Position numbers and translations under genes: made by a program
Part shown: piece after piece, positions 1 to 9,922 of the stretch
Numbering within the stretch: the first letter of the stretch is position 1
How the letters are laid out: each line of letters begins with the position of its first letter
Notes under the pieces: generated by a model
What the model saw: only the letters and a program-made list of their open reading frames with translations
Told to the model about the DNA's origin: nothing
The model's database searches: none
Assembly (NCBI GenBank): GCA_026545765.1
Contig: CM048841.1
Coordinates: 87,836,636 to 87,900,635 of the forward strand
Origin: Plantago major
Lineage: Eukaryota; Streptophyta; Magnoliopsida; Lamiales; Plantaginaceae
Direction of reading: 5' to 3'
DNA length: 64,000 bases

Positions 1-1058
1 TATCATGCTTCTCAACCACTCTAACAGGCAAAATATCTCTTATGGCATCAACTCTAGCACCCTCCACATTACGACTAAAAACTACGGTAGATTTCTCCAA
101 ATTAATTTCCTGACCTGACGCAAGACTATAACGCTGGAGAATCTGACAAATCTCACCAAAGCTGAAGTGGCTTGAGTAATGTAAGAGTATCATCAGCAAA
201 AAGAAGGTGAGAGATCCTTGGTGCTCTTGGAGTGACAGCTACTCCGCGTAGCACCTCCCTCTCCTCAGCATGTCTAATAAGGGAACTAAAAGCCTCAGTA
301 ATAAAGAGGAACAAGTAAGGTGACTGAGGATCTCCCTGACGGATCCCCCTCCCCGGATGGAAAGGATCAAGCTGAACTCCATTCAGAAGAACTGAATAGG
401 AGACAGACCGCACACTAAGCATAATGAGATCAATGAAAGGAGTCTCAAAGCCTACTCTCTCTAACACTCGTTTTAGAAAATTCCACTCAACCCGATCGTA
501 GGCTTTACTCATATCAAGCTTCAGAGCCATAAAAACATCTTTACCTTTCGTTTTTTGTTTTAGGAAATGGTTCACTTCATAAGCAACAAGAACATTATCA
601 GTGATAAGTCTATTGGGCACAAAAGCAGATTGATTCTCAGTAATAATATGGTGCATAAAAGGCTTAAGCCTATTGGTAATAGCTTTAGAAGCTATTTTAA
701 ATATGACATTACTCAGGCTAATGGGGCGAAACTGAGTGATTTTAACCGTTGACTGGCACTTAGGAATCAAAACAATATGGGTGAAATTAAGTTTAGGGTT
801 AATAATCTTATGATTAAGGAAATCTAGCACACACTCAGTCACATTTGTACCCACAAAATTCCAAAAACGCTGATAGAAAAGAGCAGACATGCCATCTGGG
901 CCAGGGGATTTAAGGAGATACATATCAAAGAGAGCACTTTTTACCTCTGTTGGAGTGAACACACGAGCTAGCTCCTGGTTGATCCGCTGACCCACTCTAG
1001 CTTCCATAGTACTCACAACATCCTCACACTCAATCACTGTTGTTTGAAGTAGCATTAA
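1..1058 (-). pseudogene. 5'-truncated L1-type LINE, reverse transcriptase domain
   Basis: A 300-residue reading frame (1055 to 153, minus strand) carries the ordered motifs of plant non-LTR reverse transcriptases: PGPDGMSALFYQRFW near residue 52, LDMSKAYDRVEW in the middle, GIRQGDPQSPYLF, and the catalytic FADD box near the end. After a stop at 153 the protein continues in another frame to the window edge (SLASGQEINLEKS-like residues at about 60-130), so there is a frameshift near 155-180. No endonuclease domain precedes the RT, and unrelated sequence begins just past 1058, as expected for a 5'-truncated LINE copy. The 3' end lies outside the window. The copy is a dead retroelement. The family assignment is secure; the exact 5' junction is approximate. 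Confidence 0.9.
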
Positions 1059-1323
1059 TTCGCAAATTAAGAAATCATAAACCTTGGAATGTCAATTCGC
1101 GCTCGGAGCTTTTGGCAGAGTGACTGAAATTTGAATAGAGTATGCCAAGGCGAGAAATTTGTTTACTTTATAATCGTGCAGAATCTTAGCACGGATCACT
1201 GGACGAAAAACAATACAACAGAAACTGTCGTTTTCCTGCGCCAAATGGTCCTTGAAGAACGGCACAGCCATTTTAATTACCAGGCCTTTTCAACGAAAGT
1301 TTGACTTCAGATTCGTCATATTC
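1059..1323 (+). promoter_or_regulatory. upstream region of the GDSL gene
   Basis: The 265 bases between the LINE end and the chosen GDSL start must hold the proximal promoter and 5' UTR. TTTATAAT at 1167-1174 is a weak TATA-box candidate. An upstream in-frame ATG at 1252 would add 24 residues ahead of the signal peptide, so I preferred the ATG at 1324. No other motif stands out. Confidence 0.35.
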
Positions 1324-2831
1324 ATGGAGTTTCGCCATTTCACGCTGCTAATCCTTGTCATAGTGGAGATAACATGTCTGCCAGCTTCAGTGATTAGCTT
1401 GAGCAAGTGTAACTTTCCAGCCATTTTCAACTTTGGCGACTCGAATTCAGACACCGGTGGGCTCTCCGCTGCGTTCGGCCAAGCTCCACCACCCCATGGC
1501 GAAACCTTCTTTCATGCCCCGGCTGGAAGATATTCCGATGGTCGTCTCCTCATTGATTTCATAGGTATCTTTTTGTCTTGAGCTGAGCTTAGTCGATTTG
1601 CTAAATACATAATGTTCAAATGCATCATTATGATTTGTGAACTTATAACTGATTTCTTCTTGTCAGCCGAAAGTTTGGGACTGCCTTATCTCAGTGCATT
1701 TCTTGATTCAATTGGTACTAACTTCAGCCATGGAGCTAATTTCGCAACAGCTGGATCGACCATTAGGTCTCAGAACACAACCATCTCACAGAGTGGGTAC
1801 AGCCCAATTTCCCTTAATGTGCAAGCTGTTCAGTATTCGGATTTTCACAGAAGATCACAAATTATCAGGAAGCAAGGTAACTTGATTGGACTATAGAAGT
1901 ATGTTATGGATCTTTCAGGTATTTCATTATTGTTACCTTTCTGCAGAAAGGTTCTTCAAGAAATTGTTACCAGAAGAGAACCATTTCTATCGGGCATTAT
2001 ACACGTTTGACATAGGCCAGAATGATCTCACTGCTGGCTACAAGCTCAACTTGACCATTGAGCAAGTTAAGGCTTATGTTCCTGATTTATTAGAGCAATT
2101 TTCCAATGTCATTAAGGTGAGAAGACAAAACTGGCCCTTCAAACTAACAGTTTGTAGTATATATGAAAGTGCGAACTAACAATTTTTCATAACAGCAAGT
2201 GTATACTGAAGGGGGTAGATCATTTTGGATACACAACACAGGACCAGTAGGTTGTTTGCCATACATTATGGACCGGTTTTTTGTCCCTCCATCACAGATT
2301 GATAAGTATGGTTGTTCGACTCCATATAACAATGTGGCACAGTACTTCAATCTTAGACTGAAAGAAACTGTTTTAGAGCTCAGAAAGCAGCTTCCTCTAG
2401 CTGCAATCACATATGTGGATGTTTACTCTGCAAAATACGCCCTCGTCAGTCAAGCAAAGAAACTCGGTGAGTTCTTCCTATTCTTTGTGTGCTGTCAACT
2501 TCTCTTGAAGAAACTTTTTCACGTTGCTTAAGCTATTTCTTGTGATATGGTTAATGGAATGACAGGATTTGGGAATCCATTTCTAGCTTGTTGTGGTCAT
2601 GGGGGGAAATACAACTATAACAGGTTCGAGAAATGTGGGAGCAAGAGAACTGTAAATGGAACGGAGATTGTTCTTGCCAAATCTTGCGAGGATCCATCTG
2701 TTCGGATAAGTTGGGATGGAACTCACTTCACTGAGGCAGCGAATAAGTGGGTCTTTAATCGGATTGTTGGAGGTTCATTTTCGGATCCACCTGTTGCTTT
2801 GAAGTTTGCTTGTAATAGAATAAGCAGCTAA
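1324..2831 (+). CDS. GDSL esterase/lipase, secreted, five exons
   Basis: Predicted serine hydrolase of the plant GDSL (SGNH) lipase family, acting on ester bonds, probably in the apoplast. Exons fitted by GT..AG borders and phase: 1324-1564, 1667-1876, 1947-2116, 2196-2466 and 2566-2831, giving about 385 residues, normal for the family. The N-terminus ([19 protein letters not shown]) is a signal peptide. Block I is [12 protein letters not shown] with the catalytic Ser, block [12 protein letters not shown], block III DIGQNDL, and block [13 protein letters not shown] with the catalytic Asp and His. [12 protein letters not shown] is also typical of the plant family. All catalytic residues are present and every junction keeps frame, so the gene looks functional. 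It faces the PP2C gene tail to tail. The substrate cannot be inferred. An alternative start is the ATG at 1252. Confidence 0.93.
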
Positions 2832-3283
2832 ATAGAGTACCTCCAGCCTAGTAAGGTTATGATTCATTAGATTATCTGGTTTTTGCTCATTCCTGTTCTT
2901 TGAAAAGTTCCAATAGTACTGGTAATCATGTGACTCAATAAACATGGACATTTTCAACCACCTAGGTTTTTTTTTTTAATTTTTATTTATCTACCAGGTC
3001 AAGAATAATTTTCTGGCAGCATCTTCACTGTTCCATTTTTTGTGGTTAAAGGGAAGAGTAAATGTTCATTGTTTGGATTGTACCATAACATTGTGAATCA
3101 CAATACTGAGTTTGAAACAAAGATTGGCATTCAGACATTCATTCCATTAAAATGGCTTGCATTTTACACATTTGGCAAAACATTGCCTCCAATATTGTAC
3201 ATGGCTGATACTTTACAGATTCAGCAAAACATTTAAAGAATTTGGATGCTTGTTAAGCTTTTATTGTCAGAAACATCTATGAA
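2832..3283. other. convergent intergenic region (GDSL / PP2C 3' ends)
   Basis: These 450 bases lie between two genes transcribed toward each other and should hold both 3' UTRs. AATAAA at about 2938 fits a polyadenylation signal for the GDSL gene. AATAAAAG on the minus strand at about 3257-3264 could serve the PP2C gene. There is a T-run near 2967. No coding sequence is supported. Confidence 0.5.
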
Positions 3284-5377
3284 TTAGCCCCTAAAACAAT
3301 TCAAATCGACTATCATAACTGTAATGTCATCCAAACTACCCCGAGTTACAGCAAGATCAGCTAGCTCCTTGCAAGCAGCTAGAAGGGGGCTGCAAACACG
3401 TTTCCCAGCAACTTCCTCATTCTCATTATTTGAGAAATGACTCTTGATCTTCATTTGTTTCGCCGATGAGATTCTTCGACACTTGGATGGTGGACTTCCA
3501 TTTTCTTGACAGAATTCTACAGATTTTTCCTGCTGGACATTGGACATGTTGTGGCTTGTAGAGTGGATTATCCTCCTCGGTTTCAGTACAGAAATCCGAG
3601 GTGATTTTGAAATTGGACTCGCATTTGAACAGGGATAAGTATTGCAATTCTTTCCCGGAGACTTTGCAAGTTGTTTTGTGTCACCTGAACATGACCTCAT
3701 CACAATGTCCACTGCATCTTGATTGCTAACCTGCAATAGTTCAATCACCAAAAGTAATTAGGTGACAAACTCGCTGAAGCAAAGTTGTAGTCTTCCAGAA
3801 ATTACTAATTCGATATACTCGCTGAATTTGCATTTATGTTACAGATAAACAAGTAATTAGGTGACAAACTCCAGGAATACAGATGTAAATCTCTCCAAAA
3901 GTTGGGTAGTATATTTCATTCAAACAAATGTTTATTTTAAACACACACTTTTGACTGAACAAATTCCATTCAAAGCTAATCCTAAACAACAGCTCACTTT
4001 ATTCACAGAATTATTCTCAACCAGTCTCACTCACTAACTATCAATCCAAACAGAAGGATAAACATTGGAATCAATTTTGAGAATAAATCATACCTCTTCC
4101 CAAAGACCGTCAGATGCTAAGATGAGGTATTCCATGTCTGGACCCAAAGGTACAATGCTCGTATCAGGCTGTGATATCACCCAATTCTTCAAATGTGCAT
4201 CTCCTATGCTTCTGGAAACTGCGAGTGTTCCATGAACTCTCCACGTTCCACGGTGAAACTCCACATATCCACCCTGTACCAGGAAATTACCACAATGACT
4301 GAGATTAGCATCCCCTCGATTGAGTTTTGCATATAAAGAAGCTCAACATTTGATATTGAAATAGTATTACTTTATCCTCTATCCTTCTTCGCTCATCCTC
4401 ACGTGTTGGCGTATGATCGGATGTTAGAGCTTCTGCCATCCCATTTCTACAAAGAACCGCTCTGCAGTCTCCCAAGTTCGAAACTACCAGCTGATTTCCG
4501 TCGACCAAAGCAGTGACACAGCAAGCACCACTACCCATGCCCTGCAATTTTATCACTCATCAGATAAATCTCAATGGACACGGCTTCCTGTAGCCAATGC
4601 TACTAAAAATGTCCGCATACACAACAATAAAATGGTAAATGGCAGCTTTCATACTCAAGTATCTTGTCATACATCCAACATTAAGACATAAAGAAACAAT
4701 CCCAACTCTAAGAAGCTACAATTTCTACTCAATTTGATTGAATACAATATAACCCAACTAAAATTTAGACTGCACAATCCAGAAAGGTTCAACCAGCAAG
4801 TCACCTGTTTCAAGAATTCTTCATCTGTTTTCAAATACCCTTCTCTAAGAGCTTCTCCTTTATCTTTACCCTCAGATAAATTCTCCAACATTTCACAAAT
4901 ATTCAGATGCAAATTCTCTGCCACAAATTCAGCAGCTTTGCTTCCTCCATGCCCATCATACACTCCAAAAAATTTCTACACATCCAAAACAACAACACTA
5001 CCATCAGAATCCTTCCATAAAATTCAACAAATTCAAAAATTCAAGAAAAGTAAAGACTCGATTTTTCACACTACCTTATCACCATTTGAAGAAGAGTAAA
5101 CCTTGTGAGTATCTTCCATGAACTTTTTCTTCCCCTTGACTGAAAACACTCCAACCCCAGATTCAGTAAAAGACACAGAACCATCGCCCTGTTTCTTATC
5201 AGCAGCAACACAGCCCTTCAAGATATCAGTAGAAATCTCACGCAAGACATTAGGGATCTGAATCTTGGGCGGTCTCTTTCTCTTCAAAGAACAAGAAACC
5301 AGACCATTTTCAAGTTGGGAAAAATTCATGCTTTTTCTTGGTACTATTTCACTGTGAACTGGACCATCAGTAGCCAT
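3284..5377 (-). CDS. protein phosphatase 2C, five exons
   Basis: Mn/Mg-dependent Ser/Thr phosphatase of the plant PP2C family. Minus-strand exons: 5377-5075, 4975-4805, 4541-4371, 4273-4094 and 3730-3284, all GT..AG and in phase, about 423 residues. Motifs in order: [32 protein letters not shown] (metal-binding Asp and Gly), [81 protein letters not shown] and [13 protein letters not shown]. All metal-coordinating Asp residues are retained. The first 70 residues are a non-catalytic tail with a basic KRKRPPK stretch that could be a nuclear signal. A hydrophilic insert of about 100 residues, rich in Ser, Lys and Arg, splits the last catalytic segment. The sequence resembles the PP2C14-like plant subgroup, but I did not assign an orthologue. 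No ABA-type PP2C hallmark was checked. Confidence 0.93.
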
Positions 5378-6537
5378 ATCCCCTTTTAGTTGGAACAGAT
5401 CAAGAAATTGATAGAATGGAGTTGAAAAGAGGCAAAAAAAAGAGAGCTTTAACGGCTAGAAAAAAGAGGGTTTTGTGTGAAAGTGACAAATTGATGGCAG
5501 TTAGGTTTTGATTTGATGGGGTCAAAGATTTGTAGTTTTGAAACTTTGAATATTGGTTCCCGGGCCGTTGGGGAATTTTTATGATTTGTATTTGGTGTGT
5601 ACAACTAACTACTACAACTATAAAGAGTCAAAGGCTTTGAATAGTCACAATTTTGGTTCCTTTGAAAGAGCCTGCCTTTAAACGCCTGCAATAAGCTGCT
5701 TGTGTTTTTTACCATGGAAAAGGCAAAAATTTTAAGTACTCGTGGTACTAGTAAGAATAATTGATCTACTTATTATAGATAGATCTCAGTCAAGATCATA
5801 GGTCACGGTTGTGGTAACTTTCCAGATCTAGTACAATTTTTTATGTGGATGTCATTTTCTAGTTGTTTTACTAGCTACTACTAGAATGTAGTATTTGAAA
5901 ATGATTCGGATTGTTTGAATTGAGAAAACTCAATTCAAATTGAGTTTTTGTGTAGTTTTTGTACACAAAACGCAACTTGAATTGAGAAAACTCAATTCAA
6001 ACGTATAACCAAACACTCCGATTATGATTATTTAAAACTGATTTTGGAATAAATTGTAAATAATGATTGACTATACCAAAGTAATTTAAGGAAGTTGATT
6101 TTGAGAATCTACAGCGAAAGTAGACTCGGAATATCGGTTTTACTTTTGTTGTGAAACCACATAGTTTTAAACTTTTAATTTTATGCTTGGCAAATTAAGT
6201 GATAAAGATATGACGAGTCGAATGATAATTGATCAGCTGTCTCATTAGTCACCTTATTTCTTTTTAGAACTATATAGATAAGATTTTCAAATCAACCATC
6301 TTATTTGTGTTCCCTAAATAGACTTATTTTGATAAAATAAGGTATTGTGTAAGTCGCGCCAAACATTCACTTAAGGAATTACCTAAAACCGAATGTGATA
6401 AATACCAAAGAGGAGGGGTGCCGCCGCCGGGGTCATTAACACGAATTGCCATATGATAACACCTACACCCATAAACACGCATATTATCTTTTCTCCTAGG
6501 TGTCACGTGATGTAAGTAGTTACAATGTTCCTGGTAG
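5378..6537. other. PP2C upstream region and gap to the gypsy element
   Basis: The first few hundred bases contain the PP2C promoter and 5' UTR, read leftward. The rest is AT-rich and non-coding apart from a 90-base palindromic repeat annotated separately. The last bases, 6533-6537 (GGTAG), form the left target-site copy of the gypsy insertion. I see no gene. Confidence 0.5.
5913..6002. repeat. compound palindrome (small foldback)
   Basis: Two arms of about 40 bases are inverted relative to each other around a GTGTAGTTTTTGTACAC-like centre. Each arm is itself a near-perfect palindrome, TTGAATTGAG-AAAA-CTCAATTCAA. The sequence could fold as one long hairpin or as two small ones. It looks like a short MITE or foldback remnant. 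No target-site duplication was identified. Confidence 0.7.
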
Positions 6538-7419
6538 TGTTAATACGAAAATATGTCCAATCCGTCATAGGCGCATTTGGAACGAATCCTAAGGCGTCCC
6601 AAGTTGTCTGAGGATCCGAGACACTGTGATCCGACCCTAAGGTCCGATCCTAGGCCCCTCAAGTCCAACCCATCCTGGAGGAGAAGGACAAAGAGGGCCT
6701 GAACGGTAATAGGTCCGACCCCTCCAGTGGTCCGTAACCATGGGGTCCGACCCGGACGACCATCCGGATCCAACATGACAATCTCACAAGCAACCAAGTA
6801 AACTGGCACTAGAGAGTAAGGAGGTCCGAGCCACAAGGTCCGAATCGGAGGAGTCGGACAAACTTATGGGAGTTCCCCACAGACAACCCAATACGGTCCG
6901 GACCACCCTCTTCGGACCTTGACCCGCAGTAGACTGTATCAAAACCTCTAAAACTCTCACGGTAATGACTAAACTACCCCTAAAAGCCCAAAGTGGTATG
7001 GGGCAAGTGTCATTATTGGGCCATGGGCCTAATCAAGCCTTGGTGGCTCGATCAAGGCCTTACACTTGGCACGATCCAGAGGAGTCCTTCCTCTTTGAGA
7101 AATTCCTATATATATGGCACACTTCCCCATGTTAAAAAGGTAAGTCAAGTCGCCCTTATGAAACTAATCCCGAGCATTATACAGAGCAGATCTTCAGTCT
7201 CTCTTGAGTAAAGTCTCTAACCGGTTTGACACTTAGCAAACCGGGTCCTAACCCCCCCCCCCCCCCTCAAGTCACTTGTGCAGGTTCTTACCAAGCTTAG
7301 GATCTCAAGCTCTAGCGCGTTGGCTCTTACTCAGTACAGAGCTTCTTACATAGGGATACCTTGGCCATCACCTGTAGGTTGAATAATCTCTAAGTGGTTG
7401 GGGGACTTTACCCTCAACA
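6538..7419 (+). repeat. 5' LTR of the gypsy element
   Basis: 882-bp LTR, TG...CA, matching 19931-20833 over its length with substitutions and small indels. TATATATAT at 7107-7115 is the likely core promoter for the genomic transcript. A run of C at about 7251-7266 sits just downstream. The interior is rich in a short GGTCCGACC-type word that recurs many times and also occurs in the element's 3' non-coding DNA. Confidence 0.93.
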
Positions 7420-7422
7420 TTT

Positions 7423-7440
7423 TGGCGCCGTCTGTGGGAA
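7423..7440 (+). other. gypsy primer binding site
   Basis: TGGCGCCGTCTGTGGGAA begins four bases after the 5' LTR. Its first nine bases complement a tRNA 3' end of the form ACGGCGCCA, as in tRNA-Asp. The rest does not match plant tRNA-Asp as I know it, so the primer tRNA is left open. Two copia elements in this window use essentially the same site. Confidence 0.75.
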
Positions 7441-7470
7441 TCTTTACGAAAAGTCCCGTTCTCTTTAGTA

Positions 7471-9580
7471 ATGGCAAGAACAAGAAGGTCCGTAAGAACC
7501 AACGCCACTGCAATTGGCACGCCTGCTCCAAGGCAAAGAGGTAGACCTCCCACTCGGAGGGGAAAAGTGGCGAGAACCCCACCAAAAAACACGATGGACT
7601 GTCCAAGCGACGGCCACACCGCCAGTCTCTCTTCAGATGAGGAAAGAGCCGTTGATCCGCCAATAAGGACCCAGGTACTCAGGGTCGAAGGACAAGTTCC
7701 TCCGTTAGGAACACATGGTCCTCCTCCAGGAAGAAACTTTACTCTTCCAAATGGGCAGATCATTCTTCCAAGCGAGTTCGGGATGAATGAGAATCAGTTT
7801 GGCCTCTTACTCGCCACTATTCAAGGATGCTTTAGATCGAACAACCTTTAGCCTCCTCAACCCACTCCTCCTTTGGCAATCCCGAGACAAGCTAAACCCG
7901 CACAATCAAGGAATGAGCATCATCCAATTCAACAAAAGTTAGGGGAACCAGCTCAACCAGAGGATCTAAGGAACCTTCTCAACAGGAGGGCCGCTGCTTC
8001 TCACGAACAGCGGGGGAGAAGTCCGGTAATGCCACAGGTGGATGAAGTTGGAACTAGTCGACGTGGGGCTCAACAGCATGCGCCAAGAGACCACGTAGCG
8101 GAGAGCATCTCGATAGTCCCTATTGATGATCTTCCTCCAGATGTGGCCATCAACCCCAGGACTGGCGAGAAGCTAACCGCCGAGCAGATTTATGTCCAAC
8201 AAAAGGCCCTAGAAACTCAAATCGCCACCTTGAGCAAGATGGTGAAGGCACATGAGAAGGTGACTCTTAGAGCTCCCAATCCTTTATGTGATGAGATAAG
8301 GAGGGAAAGGAAATGCCCTGACTCCACTATCCCAACTCTTGAGCACTATTATGGAGATACTTGTCCCGTGGGGCACCTTAATAGATACGAAAGTAAGATG
8401 GAGACCAACGGCCTGAATGACAACATGAAAGCTCTCAACTTCTCCACTACACTCTTCGGGGAAGCGATGGATTGGTGGACCTCTTTGCCTAATGGCTCCA
8501 TCAAGTCCTATGCAGATATCGCTTCCCTCCTCCTGAAAAGGTTTGAGAAAGCAAAGAAGAGAAAGGGATCAGTTGAGCACCTGGCAGGAGTAATCCAGAA
8601 AGAGCATGAGGACTTTAGGACCTTTCTTGACCGTTTCAATGCCGAAGTACGCCAGGTAGAACCTCATAGCATCAAAGAACGGGTCCGACACCTATATGCT
8701 AACACTTACAACGATGATCTCAGAAGAAAGCTTTCCAACGAAGAAATCACAACTGAAAAGTACTTGGAAGATATCTGTGAAGGAGTCTTGTATGGAGAAG
8801 AATATCGAAGAAATGTCCCAATAAGAGCTGGAGCCAAGAAGGGAAAAGAGCAAGTAAGACAGGAACCTCCTCCCCGCCATGGAAAGTTTGAACAAAAGAG
8901 GGAACTTAGAGACAAGAGGGAGTTCCACAGGGAGAGAACACCGCCAAGGAGATACGCCGAGTATACTCGCCTCAATAGACCAAGATCCGACATCTTAGCT
9001 TCTATTATTGAGAAAAACTTGGATATACAATGGCCAAAACCTACAAGGAGCAACAAGAAGAACAAAGCTTCAAAGGAATACTGTAGGTTTCACAAGCAAA
9101 AAGGTCACTAAACGGAAGACTGTGTCCAGTTGAAGACAGAAATAAAGGGGCTGATAAGGAGCGGAAAGTTGAAAGAACCTGTATATGAGGAGGAACCCTC
9201 CAGACACCAGAGAAATGTACAAAGAAGGGAGGAACGTGGTTCGGAACCTCCGACAGGATCCTTACCGCCACCTCCAGCAGAAATTCCACCCCACCATGCC
9301 CAAAGATACCGAGGGTATCACGAAGATATGGAAATGGAGAACCTCTCCTATATCGGGGTTATCAATGCCATTGTAGGAGGTCCAACTTGGGGAGATAGTC
9401 GAAATGCAAGGGAAAGGACCGCACAACACTTGAGAAACAGCGATAGAGCCTATGCTCCTTCAGCACTGAAGGGTACGAACGCCATCACTTTCGATGATAG
9501 CGAAATCCCCCCACCAACGTCCGGTGGAGGAGGTCTCAAGGACCCTGATGTTCCTTTGGTTGTTTCTCTGGTTATCGCCC
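7471..9580 (+). pseudogene. gypsy gag polyprotein, interrupted
   Basis: Starts at ATG 7471, 31 bases past the primer binding site, with a basic N-terminus (MARTRRSVRTN). One frame runs to about 9575 but is broken by TAG at 7849-7851 and TAA at 9109-9111. The capsid-like core lies at 8100-8900: retrotransposon gag residues such as GEAMDWWTSLPNGSIKSYAD and FRTFLDRFNAEVRQVEP. The zinc-binding segment (CRFHKQKGH, then TEDC) is split by the second stop. The frame is lost near 9575, just before the protease. The product would coat the retrotransposon RNA in cytoplasmic particles; this copy is inactive. Confidence 0.9.
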
Positions 9581-9922
9581 ACTTACAAGGTCAACAAAGT
9601 ACTTGTCGACACAGGAAGCTCCTCCAATGTCATCTCCAAAAGGACCGTGGAACAGATGCACTTGGGCAATGTTCAATATGGGCACGTACATACCTCCTTG
9701 GTAGGTTTCGGAGGATCTGTAGTGCGTCCCATCGGAAGTATATCACTACAAGTCTCTATGGGCACCTTTCCGACAAGGACTGAGACAATCCTCTTTGTGG
9801 TGGTCGATAGCACATTTGACTATAACGTGATCTTGCGCCGTCCAGGACTTAACCAATTCAGGGCAGTCGCCTCTCCCCTACACAACAGGGTAAAATTTCC
9901 AACCCCCGAACGGTGTGGGTGA
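9494..9922 (+). pseudogene. gypsy aspartic protease segment
   Basis: This segment lies in a different frame from gag and from the RT segment. It contains the retropepsin active-site motif KVNKVLVDTGSSSNVI (about 9586-9630) and a downstream hydrophobic TFDYNVILRRPGLNQF region typical of Tat proteases. The first 30 residues before KVNKV overlap gag in another frame and are not real protease. The join to the RT frame at about 9900-9915 needs another shift. The catalytic D-T-G triad itself is intact. Confidence 0.85.

Noticed and set aside
567..752. Plus-strand open frame across the LINE
   Set aside because: It lies wholly opposite the RT coding frame and has no plausible protein features.
6993..7211. 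72-codon frame in the 5' LTR, repeated at 20408-20626
   Set aside because: It is conserved only because the LTRs are copies of each other, and it overlaps the TATA region. No coding evidence.
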